Shown one piece after another: positions 29,097 to 38,876 of a stretch of DNA of 64,000 nt. Below the pieces are notes generated by a model, which was not told where the DNA came from, did no database searches, and saw only the letters and a list, made by a program, of their open reading frames with translations. The stretch is from Flavobacterium sp. BFFFF2 (GTDB lineage: Bacteria > Bacteroidota > Bacteroidia > Flavobacteriales > Flavobacteriaceae): NCBI GenBank assembly GCA_002256385.1, contig NKJD01000001.1, positions 1 through 64,000 of the forward strand, written 5' to 3'. Numbering within the stretch: position 1 is the first letter of the stretch; each line of letters begins with the position of its first letter. The translations under genes and the position numbers were made by a program.

Positions 29097-29612
29097 ATGG
29101 ATCCAATACTTGACATTACCATTCGGAGTGCCTCAGTCTATTTGTTTATGCTGGTGGCCTTGCGCATATTTGGCAAAAAAGAACTTTCACAACTAAACAC
29201 AGCCGATGTCATTCTGATTTTATTGATTAGCAATGCGGTTCAGAATGCCATGGTTGGGCCGAATGTATCCCTTCTTGGTGGTATTGTAGCAGCCACAGTC
29301 TTGTTTACGTTGAACTTCATCATTAAAAAGTTTCTATTTCGATCCAGTTTTATTAAAGAGTTGATCCAAGACAAGCCATATATTTTGGTGCATAAAGGCA
29401 TGGTGGAATGGAAAACGCTCCAAAAACTAGAGATTTCGGAAGAAGAATTGATGGAGGCCATTCGCGAACATGGCGTGGAATCAACCAATCAAGTAAAATT
29501 AGCCATGTTGGAAATTGATGGCAACATCAGCGTCATTTCGGGCAGTGATTCATTGAAACAAACGCACCACAAACGAAAAATCCATAAAACGTTGGGCAAC
29601 CTCAATGGCTAA
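29097..29612 (+). CDS. DUF421 (YetF-type) membrane protein
   Basis: The 171-aa protein has three hydrophobic segments (about 8-27, 37-55 and 60-80). A soluble DUF421 domain follows with KPYILVHKGMVEWKTLQKLEIS, EEELMEAIREHGV and LAMLEIDGNISVIS. This is the complete layout of the YetF family, whose role is unknown though some members relate to spore or envelope functions in other phyla. It begins 20 nt after the clpC terminator and overlaps the convergent miaE gene by 4 nt. Confidence 0.9.
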   Translation: MDPILDITIRSASVYLFMLVALRIFGKKELSQLNTADVILILLISNAVQNAMVGPNVSLLGGIVAATVLFTLNFIIKKFLFRSSFIKELIQDKPYILVHKGMVEWKTLQKLEISEEELMEAIREHGVESTNQVKLAMLEIDGNISVISGSDSLKQTHHKRKIHKTLGNLNG

Positions 29613-30202
29613 CCGTGTATGGATTCTTTTTGGCCATATTTGGCAATCACCGTGGCTTCGTAATCGAGCCATTCGCGCCAACGTTTTTCCACATCAATGC
29701 CTTCGCCGTATTTGCGGGCATAACCTATAAATAAGGTGTAATGATTGGCTTCGCTTTCCATGAGTCCTCGGTAAAATTGCGCCAATTCTTCGTCTTGGAT
29801 GTTTTCGGACAAAGTTTTAAATCGTTCACAACTTCGGGCCTCAATCATGGCCGAAAATAACAAACGCTCTACCAATCCTTCAAGACGCTTCCCTTTACCA
29901 CTCACTTTCATGTATTGCGCCAATTCATTGACGTAATCATCTTTGCGCTCGCGGCCAAAGGTATAGCCGCGCTGCTTAATCAGATCGTGTACTTGTTGAA
30001 AATGGTCCATTTCTTCTTGGGCCAAAGCAATCATATCTGTCACCAAGTCCTCCTTTTCAGAATTGTTAATAATGATATAGATGGCATTGGTAGCAGCTTT
30101 TTGCTCGCACCAAGCATGATCGGTTAAAATTTCTTCCAAATTATTTTCGGCCAAAGCAACCCAACGCGGGTCGGTAGGCAGTTGCAATCGAAATGTAGAC
30201 AT
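29609..30202 (-). CDS. miaE: tRNA-(ms2io6A)-hydroxylase-like diiron protein
   Basis: The 197-aa ferritin-like protein carries the diiron ligands expected of MiaE. These are an early Glu with EQKAATNAIYIIINN, EEMDHFQQVH (E-x2-H), EARSCERFKTL and the late ESEANHYTLF (E-x2-H). MiaE hydroxylates the isopentenyl group of ms2i6A37 in tRNA, using O2. The match covers the whole length. It lies 5 nt after glyA on the same strand, so it probably shares that transcript. miaA and miaB are not in the window. Confidence 0.9.
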   Translation of the reverse strand: MSTFRLQLPTDPRWVALAENNLEEILTDHAWCEQKAATNAIYIIINNSEKEDLVTDMIALAQEEMDHFQQVHDLIKQRGYTFGRERKDDYVNELAQYMKVSGKGKRLEGLVERLLFSAMIEARSCERFKTLSENIQDEELAQFYRGLMESEANHYTLFIGYARKYGEGIDVEKRWREWLDYEATVIAKYGQKESIHG

Positions 30203-30207
30203 TTTTA

Positions 30208-31482
30208 TTAAAACACAAAAATGGGACGTTCGCTCATCATCTCATTGACTTCGTCGGCAATTTGCTCCAACGCCTCGTCGTCATGCGCGTTTTGCAGTGC
30301 CCGATCAATCAGGTCAACGACTTGTTCCATATCCGACTCTACCAAACCACGCGTGGTGATGGCAGGCGTACCCACCCGAATACCCGAGGTGACAAAAGGT
30401 GATTTATCGTCAAATGGGACCATATTTTTATTGACTGTAATCTCCGCTTTGCCCAACGCGGCTTCAGCTTCTTTACCGTTAATATTTTTATTGCGCAAAT
30501 CTATGAGCATCATGTGGTTGTCGGTGCCGCCAGAAATAATGTGGTAGCCTCTTTGCACAAAAGCTTCGGCCATGGCATGGGCATTTCGTTTTAATTGCAA
30601 AGCATAACGGAAAAATTCATCGGTCAAGGCTTCACCAAAGGCAATTGCTTTAGCCGCAATAATATGCTCCAATGGCCCACCTTGATTTCCCGGGAATACC
30701 GCGGCATCAAGTAATGTGGACATCATCTTGGTTTCTCCTTTAGGGGTTTTGTGTCCAAATGGGTTTTCAAAATCTTGGCCCATCATAATCAGTCCACCTC
30801 TTGGGCCACGCAATGTTTTGTGGGTGGTGGTGGTTATAATATGACAATGGGGAACCGGGTCATTCATCAACCCTTTGGCAATCAGACCCGCTGGGTGTGA
30901 AATGTCGGCTAATAGAAGCGCCCCTACTTCGTCGGCAATGGAACGGAATGCAGCAAAATCCATATCTCTAGAATAGGCTGATGCGCCTGCAATAATGAGT
31001 TTTGGCTGTACTTTTTTCGCTATTTCCCGAATTTCATCGTAATCTAATAAACCGCTGTCTTGTTGCACCCCATAAAAATGAGGGCTGTATAATTTCCCTG
31101 AAAAATTTACTGGAGAACCGTGTGTTAGATGTCCGCCGTGCGACAAATTAAAACCTAAAATGGGATCACCTGGTTGCAAACAAGCCGCGAAAACAGCGGT
31201 GTTGGCTTGTGAACCCGAATGCGGTTGCACGTTGGCATAAGCTGCTCCAAATAATTCTTTGGCGCGGTCAATGGCAATTTGCTCAATCACGTCGACTACT
31301 TCGCACCCGCCATAATAGCGCTTGCCTGGATAGCCTTCGGCGTATTTGTTGGTTAAAATGGAACCAGCAGCTTCTAGCACCTGATCACTTACATAGTTTT
31401 CAGAAGCTATCAATTCGATGCCTTCCATTTGTCTTTCTTGTTCGGCCAATATGAGGTCAAAAATGTGGTTGTCGCGACGCAT
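30208..31482 (-). CDS. glyA: serine hydroxymethyltransferase
   Basis: This 424-aa PLP enzyme interconverts serine and glycine, charging tetrahydrofolate with a one-carbon unit. Signatures are [33 protein letters not shown] and the PLP lysine K222 in [32 protein letters not shown] follows and [13 protein letters not shown] is near the C-terminus. The length is standard. Upstream on the minus strand TAAATTTG (31508-31515) is a likely -7 element. It appears to lead a two-gene unit with miaE. Confidence 0.97.
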   Translation of the reverse strand: MRRDNHIFDLILAEQERQMEGIELIASENYVSDQVLEAAGSILTNKYAEGYPGKRYYGGCEVVDVIEQIAIDRAKELFGAAYANVQPHSGSQANTAVFAACLQPGDPILGFNLSHGGHLTHGSPVNFSGKLYSPHFYGVQQDSGLLDYDEIREIAKKVQPKLIIAGASAYSRDMDFAAFRSIADEVGALLLADISHPAGLIAKGLMNDPVPHCHIITTTTHKTLRGPRGGLIMMGQDFENPFGHKTPKGETKMMSTLLDAAVFPGNQGGPLEHIIAAKAIAFGEALTDEFFRYALQLKRNAHAMAEAFVQRGYHIISGGTDNHMMLIDLRNKNINGKEAEAALGKAEITVNKNMVPFDDKSPFVTSGIRVGTPAITTRGLVESDMEQVVDLIDRALQNAHDDEALEQIADEVNEMMSERPIFVF

Positions 31483-31507
31483 GAGTTAAATATTTTACTA
31501 TTGCCGC

Positions 31508-31515
31508 CAAATTTA
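31508..31515 (-). promoter_or_regulatory. candidate -7 element of glyA
   Basis: TAAATTTG on the minus strand fits TAnnTTTG and lies 26 nt before the glyA ATG. No good -33 TTTG is visible, so support is moderate. Confidence 0.5.
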
Positions 31516-31525
31516 CAAATTTTCA

Positions 31526-31556
31526 TTGGTCAGCTAAGCCACTATTGATATATTTG
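31526..31556 (+). promoter_or_regulatory. promoter of the fumarylacetoacetase gene
   Basis: TTG (31526-31528), a 20-nt spacer and TATATTTG (31549-31556) match the Bacteroidota consensus. They place the transcript start near 31563, upstream of the ATG at 31581. Confidence 0.75.
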
Positions 31557-31580
31557 GATGAAATTTTAACGACCTGCTCT

Positions 31581-32864
31581 ATGCCTATTACTGCAAACGA
31601 TCCGAACCGCACCTCTTGGTTAGAAGTCCCTGAAAACAGTGACTTTCCCATTCAAAACATTCCCTTTGGCGTATTCTTAACCAAAGATGACGTCATTACT
31701 ATAGGTACCCGAATTGGCGATTTTGCCATTGATTTGGGTGCATTGCAGCAACTCGACTACTTTGAAGGCATCGATTTGACCGACGATATGTTTATGCAAG
31801 ACACGCTGAACGATTTTATTTCGGACGGAAAAAAAACATGGCGATTGGTCAGAAACCGCATTGCTGAATTGTTTGACGCTAAAAACCCATTACTTCGCGA
31901 CAACACGAAGCATCGGGAACACATTATTTTTCGAATGGATGAAGTGGAAATGCAATTGCCTATTCAAATAGGTGATTACACCGATTTTTATTCTTCAAAA
32001 GAGCATGCCACCAACGTGGGTAAAATGTTTCGCGATCCGGAAAATGCACTTTTGCCAAACTGGCTGCATATTCCAGTTGGTTATCATGGCAGGAGTTCTT
32101 CGATTATTCCGTCTGGGATTCCGATTCACCGCCCCATGGGACAAACATTGCCCAATGGCGAAACCACGCCGGTTTTTGGCCCATCGCGTTTGGTTGACTT
32201 TGAATTGGAAACGGCCTTCATTACCACTGATGCCAATATTATGGGTGAAAACATCCCTGTAAATGAAGCGGAAGAATATATTTTTGGCATGGTTATTATG
32301 AACGATTGGAGCGCGCGCGACATGCAAAAATGGGAATATGTGCCACTAGGTCCTTTCTTGGCCAAGAATTTTGCCACTTCCATTTCGCCCTGGATCGTCA
32401 CTTTAGACGCCTTGGAACCCTTTAGAACCAAAGGCCCGCACCAAGAACCTACGCCGCTGCCCTACTTGCAACAAAAAGGCAAGCATGCATTTGATATTCA
32501 CTTAGAAGCTTATATTGAACCAGAAAATGGCACCCCGAATTTGGTCAGTCAAACCAATTTTAAGTATTTGTATTGGTCTATGGCTCAACAATTGGCGCAT
32601 CATACTTCTAATGGATGCCGCGTAAATTCTGGCGATTTAATGGGATCAGGTACTATTTCAGGGCCAACTCCTGAGAGTTTTGGTTCCATGCTTGAACGTA
32701 CTTGGGGTGGTAAAAATCCATTGGCTTTAAACGATGGCACCGAACGAAAATTTATTCAAGATTATGACACGGTCATCATGAAAGGATTTTGTCAAAATAG
32801 TGCCGTGCGCATTGGGTTTGGTGAGGTTTCATCCAAATTATTACCTCCATTTGTACATAAATAA
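31581..32864 (+). CDS. fahA: fumarylacetoacetase
   Basis: The 427-aa enzyme hydrolyses fumarylacetoacetate, the last step of tyrosine degradation. It starts MPITANDPNRTSWLEVPENS. A longer reading from 31545 would overlap the -7 element. The N-terminal SH3-like domain (about 1-110) is followed by the metal-binding hydrolase domain. That domain carries YTDFYSSKEHATNVGKMFR, HIPVGYHGRSSSIIPSG, DFELETAFI and NDWSARDMQKWEYVPLGPF. CQNSAVRIGFGEVSSKLLPP forms the end. HppD and HmgA genes are not nearby, so the pathway is split. It is followed by ddl after 6 nt. Confidence 0.95.
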   Translation: MPITANDPNRTSWLEVPENSDFPIQNIPFGVFLTKDDVITIGTRIGDFAIDLGALQQLDYFEGIDLTDDMFMQDTLNDFISDGKKTWRLVRNRIAELFDAKNPLLRDNTKHREHIIFRMDEVEMQLPIQIGDYTDFYSSKEHATNVGKMFRDPENALLPNWLHIPVGYHGRSSSIIPSGIPIHRPMGQTLPNGETTPVFGPSRLVDFELETAFITTDANIMGENIPVNEAEEYIFGMVIMNDWSARDMQKWEYVPLGPFLAKNFATSISPWIVTLDALEPFRTKGPHQEPTPLPYLQQKGKHAFDIHLEAYIEPENGTPNLVSQTNFKYLYWSMAQQLAHHTSNGCRVNSGDLMGSGTISGPTPESFGSMLERTWGGKNPLALNDGTERKFIQDYDTVIMKGFCQNSAVRIGFGEVSSKLLPPFVHK

Positions 32865-32870
32865 ACAGAG

Positions 32871-33851
32871 ATGACACGAGTAGCAATTATCATGGGTGGT
32901 TTTTCAAGTGAATGGCAGATTTCATTAAAAAGTGGTGAAGTCGTTTACCAACAACTTGATCGGGCTGTTTATGAGCCATATCGGGTTCAGATTTTCAAAG
33001 ACAAATGGGTTTGTTTGGATCAAAATGACAATGAATTTGTCATCAACCGCAACGATTTTAGTGTGTCCCTTGGCGACCACCGCATTCAATTTGATGTGGT
33101 TTTCAATGCCATTCACGGCACGCCCGGCGAAGATGGCTTGATGCAAGCATATTTTGAATTGTTGGGGTTGCCCATTACAGGTTGTTCTCACTATTTATCA
33201 GCACTTACTTTTAATAAACGGGATATGCTTTCTGTTTTGCGGCCTTATGGGATTGCGATGGCACAATCAGTGTATATAAATAATGGAGATGAAATCAATG
33301 TCCAATCTATCATCGATCAAGTTGGGTTGCCCTGTTTTGTAAAACCAAATCGGTCGGGATCTAGTTTTGGCATTAGTAAAGTGCATGATGTGGCCGATTT
33401 ACCCAATGCCTTAGAAAAAGCATTTGACGAAGATCATGAGGTGCTCATCGAACAATTTTTAGCCGGTACGGAAGTGTCGGTGGGTGTCATCCATTTTCAG
33501 GGTAAAACTATGGTGTTACCCATCACAGAAATAGTAAGTGAAAATGATTTTTTTGATTATGAAGCCAAATATTTGGGCAAATCACAAGAAATTACCCCTG
33601 CCCGATTGGATGCTGTAACGCAGAAAAAAGTAGCAGATACGGCGCTAAAAGTATACAATACACTTGGCATGACGGGCTTTTCAAGAAGTGAATATATTTT
33701 GGTAGAAGGCGAACCACATTTACTTGAAATGAATACCATTCCGGGATTAACCAACGAAAGTATTTTGCCACAACAAGCCCATGCAGCCGGCATTTCAATG
33801 CCAGACTTGTTTGCAGCCGCCATAAGTGAAGCATTAGCAAAAAATAATTAA
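32871..33851 (+). CDS. ddl: D-alanine--D-alanine ligase
   Basis: The 326-aa ATP-grasp ligase makes D-Ala-D-Ala for peptidoglycan. MGGFSSEWQISLKSG at the start and HGTPGEDGLMQAYFELLGLPITGC bind D-Ala1. CFVKPNRSGSSFGISKV lies in the ATP-grasp region. GFSRSEYILVEGEPHLLEMNTIPGLTNESILP near the end supplies metal and second D-Ala contacts. It sits 6 nt after fahA and 19 nt before coaD. The three genes form one likely operon despite unrelated functions. Confidence 0.96.
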   Translation: MTRVAIIMGGFSSEWQISLKSGEVVYQQLDRAVYEPYRVQIFKDKWVCLDQNDNEFVINRNDFSVSLGDHRIQFDVVFNAIHGTPGEDGLMQAYFELLGLPITGCSHYLSALTFNKRDMLSVLRPYGIAMAQSVYINNGDEINVQSIIDQVGLPCFVKPNRSGSSFGISKVHDVADLPNALEKAFDEDHEVLIEQFLAGTEVSVGVIHFQGKTMVLPITEIVSENDFFDYEAKYLGKSQEITPARLDAVTQKKVADTALKVYNTLGMTGFSRSEYILVEGEPHLLEMNTIPGLTNESILPQQAHAAGISMPDLFAAAISEALAKNN

Positions 33852-33870
33852 TTCCATAAATGGATAGTAA

Positions 33871-34326
33871 ATGAAACGAATTGCCTTATTTCCCGGATCA
33901 TTTGACCCCATTACACTTGGTCACCAGGATATTATAAGCCGCGGACTGACGCTTTTTGATGAAGTAATTGTGGCCGTGGGTATCAATGTCGACAAAAAAT
34001 ACATGTTTGACTTGGAGCAACGCATGGAATTTATACGTCAAACATTTGCCAATGAACCGCGGATCAGGGTTACTTCGTATGAAGGGTTGACTATTGATTA
34101 TTGCAAAAAAATGAAGGCACATTTTATTTTAAGAGGTTTGCGCAACCCAGCTGATTTTGAATTTGAAAAAGCCATTGCACATACCAACCGAAAATTGTCA
34201 ACCATAGAGACCGTATTTTTATTAACTGCGGCAAAAACTTCTTATATTAGTTCAAGCATCGTGCGTGATGTGATTCGAAACAAAGGAGATTATCGGGTCT
34301 TGGTGCCTGATTCGGTTCGGATTTAA
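33871..34326 (+). CDS. coaD: phosphopantetheine adenylyltransferase
   Basis: The 151-aa nucleotidyltransferase makes dephospho-CoA from 4'-phosphopantetheine and ATP. Signatures are the N-terminal FPGSFDPITLGHQD with catalytic H18, LRGLRNPADFEFEKAIAHTN near 90, and the C-terminal SYISSSIVRDVIRNKGD. Length is normal. Third gene of the fahA-ddl-coaD unit. No terminator-like hairpin was seen before the next gene. Confidence 0.97.
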   Translation: MKRIALFPGSFDPITLGHQDIISRGLTLFDEVIVAVGINVDKKYMFDLEQRMEFIRQTFANEPRIRVTSYEGLTIDYCKKMKAHFILRGLRNPADFEFEKAIAHTNRKLSTIETVFLLTAAKTSYISSSIVRDVIRNKGDYRVLVPDSVRI

Positions 34327-34464
34327 TACTTTTTATTATTGAATTGAAATCAGGCTCTACAAACAGAAATTTGATTTTTTTCTGTTTAAATAAAAATTAA
34401 GGAGTTACAAAGATTATTCTTAAGTAGAACTGAATATTTTTACCAAATATTCAAAAATAGATAC

Positions 34465-37413
34465 ATGAAATCAACTATTTTATTCTTCTTGGCAGTTTTA
34501 GGCACTTCCCTTTCATTAAATGCTCAAACCAAACAAGATATTCAAGAAATTGTAAAAAACTACGATTTAAATAAGCTGCAGCAATGGCAGCAGCAAGTTG
34601 GCATCCAACAAAAAAACCTACGCAAAAAAGCTATCGAAAAAGCAAAATTAAACCATTGGCCCCTCAAAACTATTGACACCTCAGGTGCCATTACTGAAAT
34701 CATGAGCCTCACCCCAGATGGTTTTCCAATTTACTATCAAACAACAAATTCCAACGCGGCAAAATCAACCAGAACCAATCATTTAAATGCAGGAGGTTCA
34801 TTAGGATTGAGTTTAAATGGTCAAAATATGACTGTGCGTGTTTGGGACGGAGGAACGGTCAGAAAAACACATAATTTATTAAGTAGTCGTGTTACTGTGG
34901 TTGATAACCCAACTGATAATAATTATGTGCTCCACTCCACCCATGTTACAGGAACCATGATTGCCTCAAATACAACTCAAGCCACTAAAGGCATGGCCTA
35001 TCAGGCATCGGCACGAACTTTTGAATGGACCGATGATTTAACAGAAGCAGCCAGCGAGGCCCAATTAGGCATGCTCGTTTCAAATCATTCGTACGGAACC
35101 CCCATTACAAGTGGAACAAATACGATTCCAGCCTGGTATACAGGCGCATACACACCTGATGCGCGCGATTGGGACAACCTTGCCTATTTGTCTCCATATT
35201 ATTTAATGGTTGCTTCTGCAGGAAATGATGGTATGGTAAATGACAATGCCAATCCGAGTGCATTTGGGTATGATAAATTAAATGGCAACAAAGCAGCCAA
35301 AAACAATTTGGTGGTTGCCAATGCGGAAGATGCTTTTGTGAATTCAAATGGCAAACTAACATCACCCGTTCAAATAAACACCTCAAGCAGCCAGGGACCC
35401 GCCGATGATTTGAGAATAAAGCCTGACATTACCGGTAATGGAACCCAACTTACATCCTGTGGGAGTTCAAGTAATGCTGCAACTGCAACCTTGACAGGTA
35501 CATCCATGGCCTCACCCAATGTGGCAGGTACGCTCATTTTATTGCAGCAACATCAAAAAAACTTGACCAGTAGTTACATGAGATCAGCAACTTTGAAAGG
35601 GTTGGCCTGTCATACAGCTGATGATGGTGGAAATCCAGGCCCAGATGCGATTTATGGCTGGGGCTTACTTAATGCTAAAAAAGCAGCTGAAACTTTAACT
35701 GGAAATGGATTAAATTCATGGGTATCCGAAGAAAATTTATTGCAAAGTCAATCTTATTCAATAACAGTCAAATCATCGGGTACCGAACCGCTCATTGCAT
35801 CAATTAGTTGGACCGATCTCCCAGGGATTGCCAATTTAGGAGATCGTCCCGAAAATGACCCAACACCGGCTTTAATTAATGATTTAGACATCCGAGTTAC
35901 TAAAAATGGCCAAACATATTTTCCGTGGAGATTAATCTCCGCAGCAGACAATGCCGTTCAAGATCAGGACAATAACGTGGACAATATAGAACAAGTATTA
36001 ATTAATAACCCTGGAACTTCAGAGTATGTAATTACTGTGACTCATAAAGGAAACTTGGTTGGTGGGAATCAGAAATACAGTTTAATAGTTACAGGTGTTT
36101 CTTCTAGTTTCTCTATAGTTCCAACGTCAGCTGACTTGGTGGTTTGTACAAACGATACTGCAACATTTACATACAATTACAAACAAACCGGTACAAACAC
36201 CACAAGCTTTTCGGTTGTCGGTTTGCCTACCGGTGTAGCCACCAATTTAAGTGCTCAAAGTTTAAGCGCAAATGGCACCATTACTTTAAACATATCAAAT
36301 TTATCAACTATTCAACCAGGAGAATACACAGTTGGAATACAAGGTTTTAATGGGACCGAATATGAAACTCGATACAAAACGTTGCGCATCTATAACAATC
36401 AATTTTTAGCCGTTCAACAAGAATCACCAGTTGATCATGCTATTGGGCAACCGACCTCGGTAGTGTTAAAATGGGGAAATTATATTAATGCCGAAAGTTA
36501 CAATATACAAATATCTGATTCTCCTCAATTTACATCCATTTTTTCAGAACAAACGGGCGTGATTCAAAATCTAGCCATTTTCAATGGTTTGAATCAAGAA
36601 ACGCGATATTATTGGCGTGTAATTCCTGTGAATCGTTGTGGCCAAGGAATCAGTAATAATGCCTCCATTCGAACATTTGATACAGGCATAGTTGTTTGTG
36701 GGCAAACCCAATTTGCCGCAACAGATTTTTCAAATGCCAGCATTGCGACTGTTTCTAATTCAACGGCAAGCGTGCCTGTTACAGTAACCGGTGGATATAC
36801 CATTGCCAGCATGAATGTTCACTTAGATATTACGCACACCTACATTCAAGACATGACCATTTCAATGGTGGGTCCCAATGCTATTGGGGCTCCAAAAGTT
36901 ACATTTTTTAAAGAGGCATGTGGCGATAATGACAATATTCAATGTGTGCTAACTGACACAGGAAGTGCACCTGCTTGTTCTGGCATTCCAGCTATTTCAG
37001 GAGATACCATGCCTTATCAGCCATTGGGGACATTAAATGGCTTGCAGTCAGATGGGGTTTGGACCTTAAATATTGATGACCCATATAATGGTGATGGTGG
37101 AATGGTAAATGGTTTTATGATCGATATATGCTACGTAATTCCTTCTACAACATTATTAAACCATCAAAATACTTCCACTTCTTTGGCAGTATATCCAAAC
37201 CCAACTAAAGATTGGATATATATACAATTACCTGAAAATGAATCAAAAATAGATTGGAAGTTATATGATCTACAAGGGCGAGTACTTGTGTCGGGTTGTG
37301 CGGAACAATCAGGCAAAGTGGTAAATTTGAGTGATTACTCTGAAGGAATTTATATGTTGGAATTGCGATCAAATAGCACACAAATTACAAAAAGGGTCGT
37401 TTATAAAAAATAG
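34465..37413 (+). CDS. secreted S8 subtilisin-like protease with T9SS sorting domain
   Basis: The 982-aa protein has a signal peptide (ILFFLAVLGTSLSLNAQ) and an N-terminal pro-region to about 110. The S8 catalytic domain has the triad D128 (VRVWDGG), H157 (HSTHVTG) and S347 (GTSMASPNVAG). Behind it are beta-rich and FN3-like regions (about 550-760) and a proprotein-convertase P-like domain near 770-890 (ASMNVHLDITHTYIQDMTIS). A type A T9SS C-terminal sorting domain ends it (SLAVYPNPTKDWIYIQ to ITKRVVYKK). It should be exported by T9SS and anchored or released at the surface. Its substrate is unknown. It is preceded by a coaD-distal gap with no clear terminator. Confidence 0.93.
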   Translation: MKSTILFFLAVLGTSLSLNAQTKQDIQEIVKNYDLNKLQQWQQQVGIQQKNLRKKAIEKAKLNHWPLKTIDTSGAITEIMSLTPDGFPIYYQTTNSNAAKSTRTNHLNAGGSLGLSLNGQNMTVRVWDGGTVRKTHNLLSSRVTVVDNPTDNNYVLHSTHVTGTMIASNTTQATKGMAYQASARTFEWTDDLTEAASEAQLGMLVSNHSYGTPITSGTNTIPAWYTGAYTPDARDWDNLAYLSPYYLMVASAGNDGMVNDNANPSAFGYDKLNGNKAAKNNLVVANAEDAFVNSNGKLTSPVQINTSSSQGPADDLRIKPDITGNGTQLTSCGSSSNAATATLTGTSMASPNVAGTLILLQQHQKNLTSSYMRSATLKGLACHTADDGGNPGPDAIYGWGLLNAKKAAETLTGNGLNSWVSEENLLQSQSYSITVKSSGTEPLIASISWTDLPGIANLGDRPENDPTPALINDLDIRVTKNGQTYFPWRLISAADNAVQDQDNNVDNIEQVLINNPGTSEYVITVTHKGNLVGGNQKYSLIVTGVSSSFSIVPTSADLVVCTNDTATFTYNYKQTGTNTTSFSVVGLPTGVATNLSAQSLSANGTITLNISNLSTIQPGEYTVGIQGFNGTEYETRYKTLRIYNNQFLAVQQESPVDHAIGQPTSVVLKWGNYINAESYNIQISDSPQFTSIFSEQTGVIQNLAIFNGLNQETRYYWRVIPVNRCGQGISNNASIRTFDTGIVVCGQTQFAATDFSNASIATVSNSTASVPVTVTGGYTIASMNVHLDITHTYIQDMTISMVGPNAIGAPKVTFFKEACGDNDNIQCVLTDTGSAPACSGIPAISGDTMPYQPLGTLNGLQSDGVWTLNIDDPYNGDGGMVNGFMIDICYVIPSTTLLNHQNTSTSLAVYPNPTKDWIYIQLPENESKIDWKLYDLQGRVLVSGCAEQSGKVVNLSDYSEGIYMLELRSNSTQITKRVVYKK

Positions 37414-37511
37414 ATTATTTCATGCTTGAAATTGTATTTATCCAGTACCAAAATTGTTGATTGAATTTATAAGAATACTAAAAGGTATTTTAAAAATAAT
37501 TTTGCGCATTC

Positions 37512-38585
37512 ATGTATTTCACTAGAATAACAGACCAAATAACTCCAATTTTTTGGGGAGATAAAGGCTACGAATATTTATCTGATTTAATTGAAAAAAA
37601 ATCATATTCCATGATTTTTATTTTGGTTGATTCCAATACGAACGAGCATTGTTTATGGCCATTCATGTCGCAATTTAAAACAGAGTTACAAATTGAAATC
37701 ATTGAATTAGATCCTGGTGAGTCAGAGAAAAACATTGAAACCTGTCATGAACTATGGCATGTTTTAATGGACCATGGCGGTGACCGAAAAAGCGCCATTT
37801 TAAACCTTGGCGGAGGCGTCATTACGGATATGGGCGGATTTGTCGCTTCCTTATTTAAACGTGGCATCGATTTTATTCATGTGCCCACTACCCTATTAGG
37901 CATGGTGGATGCCTCGCATGGTGGCAAAACAGCTGTCGATTTGGGAACTTACAAAAACCAAGTGGGCCTTTTTTCATGGCCAGAAGCCATCTTAATTGAC
38001 ACTACATTTCTTGAAACCTTACCAGCCCGAGAAATGCGTTGTGGACTGGCCGAAATGTTTAAGCACGGGCTAGTACAATCCAAATCGCATTGGGATTCCT
38101 TAAAAGACACCACCGAAAAAGATTGGTCACATTTAGAAGAACTCATTCAAGATTCTGTGGCCATTAAAAATACCATTGTTGAACTTGATCCATGGGAACA
38201 AAATGAACGCAAATGGTTAAATTTTGGGCATACAGTTGGGCATGCCATTGAAAGTTTGTTTTTAGAAAAAACACCCGACAACCCCATTTTACATGGAGAA
38301 GCGGTTGCAGCTGGCATGCTCATTGAAAGTTACCTATCAATGGAGCTAAGCACTTTAAGTAGGGCCCAATATTTTGAAATTGATTACATCATTAAACGAT
38401 TTTTTGAACCACTGCCCATTTCAAAATCGGACCTACCTAAATTGTTGGGATCTATCTTGACGGATAAAAAAAACACAGCCGGTCAAATAGGTTGTACCTT
38501 GTTGCTTGACATTGGCCAAGCAACGTTTAAAAATGACATTTCAATTGAACAATTTGAATCAGCCATTTGCCATTATATTAATTGA
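37512..38585 (+). CDS. aroB: 3-dehydroquinate synthase
   Basis: The 357-aa NAD-dependent enzyme makes 3-dehydroquinate in the shikimate pathway. Visible motifs are NLGGGVITDMGGFVASLFKRGI, HVPTTLLGMVDASHGGKTAVD, GTYKNQVGLFSWPEAILID and CGLAEMFKHGLV. The zinc-site segment LNFGHTVGHAIES follows, then HGEAVAAGM. It is a little shorter than E. coli AroB at the C-terminus. A TAATTTTG (-7-like) ends only 7 nt before the ATG, so its transcript may have almost no leader. No other shikimate genes are near. Confidence 0.95.
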   Translation: MYFTRITDQITPIFWGDKGYEYLSDLIEKKSYSMIFILVDSNTNEHCLWPFMSQFKTELQIEIIELDPGESEKNIETCHELWHVLMDHGGDRKSAILNLGGGVITDMGGFVASLFKRGIDFIHVPTTLLGMVDASHGGKTAVDLGTYKNQVGLFSWPEAILIDTTFLETLPAREMRCGLAEMFKHGLVQSKSHWDSLKDTTEKDWSHLEELIQDSVAIKNTIVELDPWEQNERKWLNFGHTVGHAIESLFLEKTPDNPILHGEAVAAGMLIESYLSMELSTLSRAQYFEIDYIIKRFFEPLPISKSDLPKLLGSILTDKKNTAGQIGCTLLLDIGQATFKNDISIEQFESAICHYIN

Positions 38586-38603
38586 TTTTTTTGGCATTAA
38601 TTC

Positions 38604-38636
38604 TTTGTAAAAAAGTTAATTTATTTTTTACATTTG
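38604..38636 (+). promoter_or_regulatory. promoter after aroB, for the small ORF and/or arginine decarboxylase
   Basis: TTTG (38604-38607), 21 nt, then TACATTTG (38629-38636) match the consensus. The start point would be near 38642, where a small ORF begins, 235 nt before the arginine decarboxylase gene. Confidence 0.65.
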
Positions 38637-38641
38637 CCGTA

Positions 38642-38821
38642 ATGATCAAGCCATTCAAAAATCAACTATTGATTACTGATAATCAATGCTGTACCTCTTT
38701 AAACAGAGGTTTTACTAATTGCAATTTATTTTGTGTTTCCATTTCGTTTGATCAAAGCATTGAATGGTTGCAATATGCACCCAAAAAACTACCCATCATC
38801 TATGCGAATATTCGGGTTTGA
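38642..38821 (+). CDS. possible small protein (59 aa) or part of a long leader
   Basis: This frame of 59 codons starts at an ATG that falls almost at the predicted transcription start, so it would be leaderless. The product (MIKPFKNQLLITDNQCC, then TSLNRGFTNCNLFCVSISF, DQSIEWLQYAPKKLPIIYA) has four cysteines but no known motif and no signal peptide. The alternative is that it is the untranslated leader of the arginine decarboxylase gene. It has no neighbour to link it to a role. Only conservation between genomes could tell the two apart. Confidence 0.3.
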   Translation: MIKPFKNQLLITDNQCCTSLNRGFTNCNLFCVSISFDQSIEWLQYAPKKLPIIYANIRV

Positions 38822-38876
38822 ATGACTACTTACATGACCTTTAATTTTTGTAAGTTTTTTTTAATGCACTCAAACC

